Shown: piece after piece, positions 5,836-8,540 of the stretch
How positions within the stretch are numbered: position 1 is the stretch's first letter
Layout of the letters: every line of letters starts with the position of its first letter
Assembly (NCBI GenBank): GCA_003157225.1
Contig: PMIZ01000258.1
Span: 7,415-15,954 of the forward strand
Reading direction: 5' to 3'
DNA length: 8,540 bases
Source: Actinomycetota bacterium
GTDB taxonomy: Bacteria > Actinomycetota > Thermoleophilia > RBG-16-64-13
Program-made: the position numbers and the translations under genes
Notes under the pieces: model-generated
What the model was told of the DNA's origin: nothing
Database searches by the model: none
The model's input: the letters and a program-made list of their open reading frames with translations, nothing else

Positions 5836-8540
5836 ATGGCAGAGAGCAAGCCCTTAAGGAATCGGCCGACATCGGGTCCGCCATCGTGCTTCCCGGTCCA
5901 GCGGATTCCGCCTAGCCATGACTACATCCGCCGGGACGGGACGAGCCCCAAGGATGGCTGGGCCAAACGGCCAGCCGACCTGGGACCCGTTCCCCAGGCA
6001 GACGACACCATCTCGGGCGAATCCGGAGCTGAGCAGGCGACGACCCTTCCCGACCCCCGAACTGAGCCCGGAACTCCGCCTTTCGGCGACATTCACAAGT
6101 TCGGCTACACCCGGCCGCTCAAGAAACACGAAGAGGCGCCGCTAGGCGAACCCCAGGGTGAACCCCCGGACGACTTCGTCCACCTCCACGTCCACTCCAA
6201 CTTCTCCTTTCTCGACGGTGGTAGCCGCATCGAGGAACTGGTGGCCCGGACAGCCGAGCTCGGGCAGCCGGCCTTGGCCCTCACCGACCATGACGGCCTC
6301 TACGGCGCGGTCCGCTTCGCCAAGGCCTGCACCAAGCGCGGCATCAAGGCGATCTTCGGAGCCGAGATCCGGGTGGAGTCGCTGCTGGCCGCGCCGGTGA
6401 CAGACTCCGACGGGGTTCCGGCGACGGCGCTCACGCCCGGACCCACGCCGCCCACCGCCGCCCAGCGCGACGGCGCTCCAACCGCGGCACTGCCAAACGA
6501 TCCCCACCACCTGGTGCTGCTCGCCGAGACCCGCGAGGGCTATGCCAACCTGTGCCGTCTGCTCTCCGCCGCTCATCTCGCCGACCCCGAGCGGGAACAA
6601 CCACCACTCGTCACCCTCGAGTCACTCCGCGCCCATGCCGAAGGGCTCATCTGCCTCACCGGCTGCCGCCATGGCGAAGTGGGCTACCTCATCGACGCTG
6701 GCCGCGACGGCGACGCCCACGCCGCCCTCCGTCAGCTCCGCAACATCTTCGGCCCCGATCACCTCTACGTAGAGCTCCAGTACTTCGGCTACGAGCCGCA
6801 TGACGAAGCCCATGCCGGCCAGCACGGAGTTCCCGTCTACGAGAAGGTCCGCGGCGACGACAATCGTCTCCGGCATCGCCCCACCACGCCGCCCGCCCCA
6901 GCTACAAGGCCTGCCTCCCCTGGGCCTCAATCGTCCTGCCCAGATCCTCCCCCCGCTGACAGCACCTCCCAGTCTACCGTTTTGCGTACATGTTGCAATG
7001 CAACATTAGTTGCATCTTGGCGAACATCTGTGCAAGCGCCAACCGAGCCGCAGAAACCCGGATCCTCCCGCCGCTTGGCAGCAGCTCTCCGCCCCGATCT
7101 CCCGCAGGGCCAGCCGCAAAGGCTCAATCCCGCGGACTTCGACGTCGGTTTCCACCGCGATGGCCGACCATGGCGCCTGTCCTGTCTCACTTACTGCGAG
7201 CGCCTCGCCCGCCTAGCCGCGTCCTGCGGACTCCCGGCGGTACTCACCACCGATGCCCACTATGCAGGTGAAAATGATCGCGCCATTCACTTGATCTGCC
7301 GCGCCGCCGGGCGAGATCAGCCACTGTCCGGCTATCCCGAACCGGTGGCCGGAGCGCGCTGCCTCAAGTCTAAGGCTGAGCTAGAGGCTTTGGCGGCGCC
7401 CTTCCTGGAGCTGATCGAGCCACGCGTCCAACCGGATCAGAGCTGGGAGGATTGCCTCGACCCAGAGATTGCCATGCAATTATATTGCACTGCAGCTGAT
7501 GTTGCATTATGGGCCGGTGGGGACGAGTGCGACGCGGTGCTTGACGGGGTCGCCCGCGCGGCCGGCGACCGAAAGGATGGGTCTGGCGGAGCTGCCCCCG
7601 GCGCGGCCGATGCTGGCTTGTCGCAGCATCCCGGCCCCCTCGCCGCGGCGGCGCAGATCGCCGCCCGGTGCAACGTCGACCTCGACCTCGGCACCTACCA
7701 CTTCCCCCAGGTCGCCATCCCCGACGGGGAGACCGCCTACTCCCTGCTGGCCAAGCGTTGCTTCCGGGGCATCGCGCGGCAGTACAAGCCGGTGCCGCCC
7801 CGCGCCGTCGAGCTTCTCGAGAAGGAGCTCCGCATGATCCAGCAGATGGGATTCGCCCATTATTTCTTGGTGGTGCACGACATTGTCAGGTGGGCGCGCG
7901 CCAAAGGCGTCGCGTGCTCGGGGCGGGGGTCGGCTGGGAATTCGATCGTCTGTCACGCGCTCGATATCACTGCGTCCGAGCCTATCCGCCACAACCTCTT
8001 GTTCGAGCGGTTCCTCAACCCTAACCGCCGCGAGATGCCCGACATCGACGTGGACTTCTGTTCCTCACGCCGGGACGAGGTGATCGACCACATCTACCAG
8101 ACTTTCGGCTCCGAAAACGTGGCTGTCGTCGCCAATGTCAATACGATGTCGCCCCGCTCGGCGGTGAGGATCGTGGCCGAGGCCCTGGGATTCGCCCCCA
8201 CCGAGATCAACGCCCTGGCCAAGCACGTGCCCCGGCACGGCGACGCCGCCCGCATCCGCGAGTACCTGGCCGGCGCCTGGCCCGAGCTGCGCGACTCGCC
8301 GCTGCAGGACTCCGCCCCGCCCACGCCGGGCCCCGACGGCACGTTGCAGGGTGGCGGCCGGTACTGGCGCTTCCTCGACCTGGTGGAGCGGCTCGACGCC
8401 TACCCCATGCACCTGGGCACGCACCTGGGGGGCTTCGTCATCACCGACCAGCCCATCACCTACTACGCCCCGCTGCAGTGGGCCGCGAAAGGCGTCGTAG
8501 TGCTGCAGTTCAACAAGGACGACGTCGCCGCCCTGGGCCT
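5836..8540 (+). CDS. dnaE2: DnaE2-type (ImuC) error-prone DNA polymerase III alpha subunit, 3' partial
   Basis: One frame runs from ATG 5836 to the window end without a stop (901 full codons). No other in-frame ATG/GTG/TTG precedes the PHP domain; no Shine-Dalgarno is visible. Residues 1-111 are a poorly conserved extension. The PHP domain starts at HLHVHSNFSFLDG (His118, His120), followed by ALTDHDGLYGAVRF (Asp151, His152), FGAE (Glu177), LTGCRHGE (Cys277) and TTDAHYA (Asp473, His475); the metal-ligand set looks intact. The polymerase core has HYFLVVHDIVRWAR, GRGSAGNS (696-703) and PDIDVDF with catalytic Asp736 and Asp738, then MHLGTHLGGFVITDQPI. The TDHDGLYGAVRFA stretch matches mycobacterial DnaE2 closely, and the twin LexA boxes upstream fit DnaE2 rather than replicative DnaE. 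The expected role is mutagenic lesion-bypass synthesis, with an ImuB-like partner not seen here. The catalytic Asp pair lies about 300 residues later than usual because of Ala/Pro-rich inserts at about 182-216, 325-450 and 525-590. Confidence 0.92.
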   Translation, partial: MAESKPLRNRPTSGPPSCFPVQRIPPSHDYIRRDGTSPKDGWAKRPADLGPVPQADDTISGESGAEQATTLPDPRTEPGTPPFGDIHKFGYTRPLKKHEEAPLGEPQGEPPDDFVHLHVHSNFSFLDGGSRIEELVARTAELGQPALALTDHDGLYGAVRFAKACTKRGIKAIFGAEIRVESLLAAPVTDSDGVPATALTPGPTPPTAAQRDGAPTAALPNDPHHLVLLAETREGYANLCRLLSAAHLADPEREQPPLVTLESLRAHAEGLICLTGCRHGEVGYLIDAGRDGDAHAALRQLRNIFGPDHLYVELQYFGYEPHDEAHAGQHGVPVYEKVRGDDNRLRHRPTTPPAPATRPASPGPQSSCPDPPPADSTSQSTVLRTCCNATLVASWRTSVQAPTEPQKPGSSRRLAAALRPDLPQGQPQRLNPADFDVGFHRDGRPWRLSCLTYCERLARLAASCGLPAVLTTDAHYAGENDRAIHLICRAAGRDQPLSGYPEPVAGARCLKSKAELEALAAPFLELIEPRVQPDQSWEDCLDPEIAMQLYCTAADVALWAGGDECDAVLDGVARAAGDRKDGSGGAAPGAADAGLSQHPGPLAAAAQIAARCNVDLDLGTYHFPQVAIPDGETAYSLLAKRCFRGIARQYKPVPPRAVELLEKELRMIQQMGFAHYFLVVHDIVRWARAKGVACSGRGSAGNSIVCHALDITASEPIRHNLLFERFLNPNRREMPDIDVDFCSSRRDEVIDHIYQTFGSENVAVVANVNTMSPRSAVRIVAEALGFAPTEINALAKHVPRHGDAARIREYLAGAWPELRDSPLQDSAPPTPGPDGTLQGGGRYWRFLDLVERLDAYPMHLGTHLGGFVITDQPITYYAPLQWAAKGVVVLQFNKDDVAALG
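6990..7006 (+). repeat. AT-rich perfect palindrome inside the dnaE2 insert
   Basis: ATGTTGCA (6990-6997) and TGCAACAT (6999-7006) are perfect 8-base inverted arms around one A; another TTGCA follows at 7010-7014. It lies in a locally GC-poor part of the second insert of dnaE2 and keeps the reading frame open. Confidence 0.6.
7475..7506 (+). repeat. AT-rich TGCAA/TTGCA cluster inside the third dnaE2 insert
   Basis: TGCAAT (7475-7480) and ATTGCA (7484-7489) form an inverted repeat around TAT. Ten bases later ATGTTGCA (7499-7506) repeats the exact left arm of the palindrome at 6990. The cluster lies in the third poorly conserved insert of dnaE2. Confidence 0.5.

Noticed and set aside
5918..6145. 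Plus-strand 75-codon frame (MTTSAGTGRAP...) before the PHP domain
   Set aside because: It overlaps the dnaE2 N-terminal extension in another frame, has no ribosome site and is Pro/Arg/Ser-rich.
7021..7034. CGAACATCTGTGCA as a third LexA box
   Set aside because: Only the left half-site matches; the right half is GTGCA, not GTTCG, and it is deep inside the dnaE2 coding region.
6805..7185. Insert in dnaE2 as an intein
   Set aside because: No splicing-junction residues (Cys/Ser start, His-Asn end) or homing-endonuclease motifs are visible, and at about 125 residues of Pro-rich sequence it does not look like one.
6800..7271. Several short frames on both strands over the large dnaE2 insert, considered as a gene inserted in dnaE2
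   Set aside because: None has a ribosome site or recognisable motif, and the dnaE2 frame stays open across the whole stretch.

Overview
The window is high-GC DNA in which the main genes run left to right with strong third-position G/C bias. The actinobacterial/Gram-positive type of LexA operator, an SLH-domain surface protein, a membrane-anchored S8 protease and a mycobacterial-style DnaE2 together suggest a deep-branching Actinobacteriota-like or other high-GC Gram-positive-type bacterium. This placement is inference; there is no rRNA or other phylogenetic marker gene.

Left part (1-5208) is a cell-surface region. It begins inside a subtilisin-family protease with a cytoplasmic proline-rich tail, one membrane span, an inhibitor-like prodomain, a complete Asp/His/Ser triad and a beta-rich C-terminal extension. 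A GC-rich hairpin separates it from a stand-alone response-regulator receiver protein. After a second hairpin comes a secreted protein with an SLH anchor followed by about eight repeats of 50-63 residues that look like beta-propeller blades. Its stop codon is followed in the same frame by 13 more sense codons that resemble another blade edge.

Middle part (5251-5835) is less GC-rich and holds no intact gene. On the minus strand lie the remains of a two-gene operon: a small hypothetical gene with an internal deletion and frameshift, translationally coupled (GTGA overlap) to a DUF2283 gene that has lost one base near its start. Next, on the plus strand, is a promoter with two perfect LexA (SOS) boxes, one between the -35 and -10 and one just past the predicted transcription start.

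Right part (5836-8540) is one long open frame that runs off the window: an SOS-type DNA polymerase III alpha subunit, DnaE2 (ImuC). It is the translesion/mutagenic polymerase, and the twin LexA boxes fit its expected DNA-damage induction. Its PHP half is strongly expanded by Ala/Pro-rich inserts, two of which carry AT-rich TTGCA/TGCAA palindromes. No imuA or imuB partner is visible.

I see no tRNA, rRNA, CRISPR array, insertion sequence or integrase in the window. The most notable points are the SOS-controlled dnaE2 with its unusual architecture and the decayed DUF2283 operon next to it.
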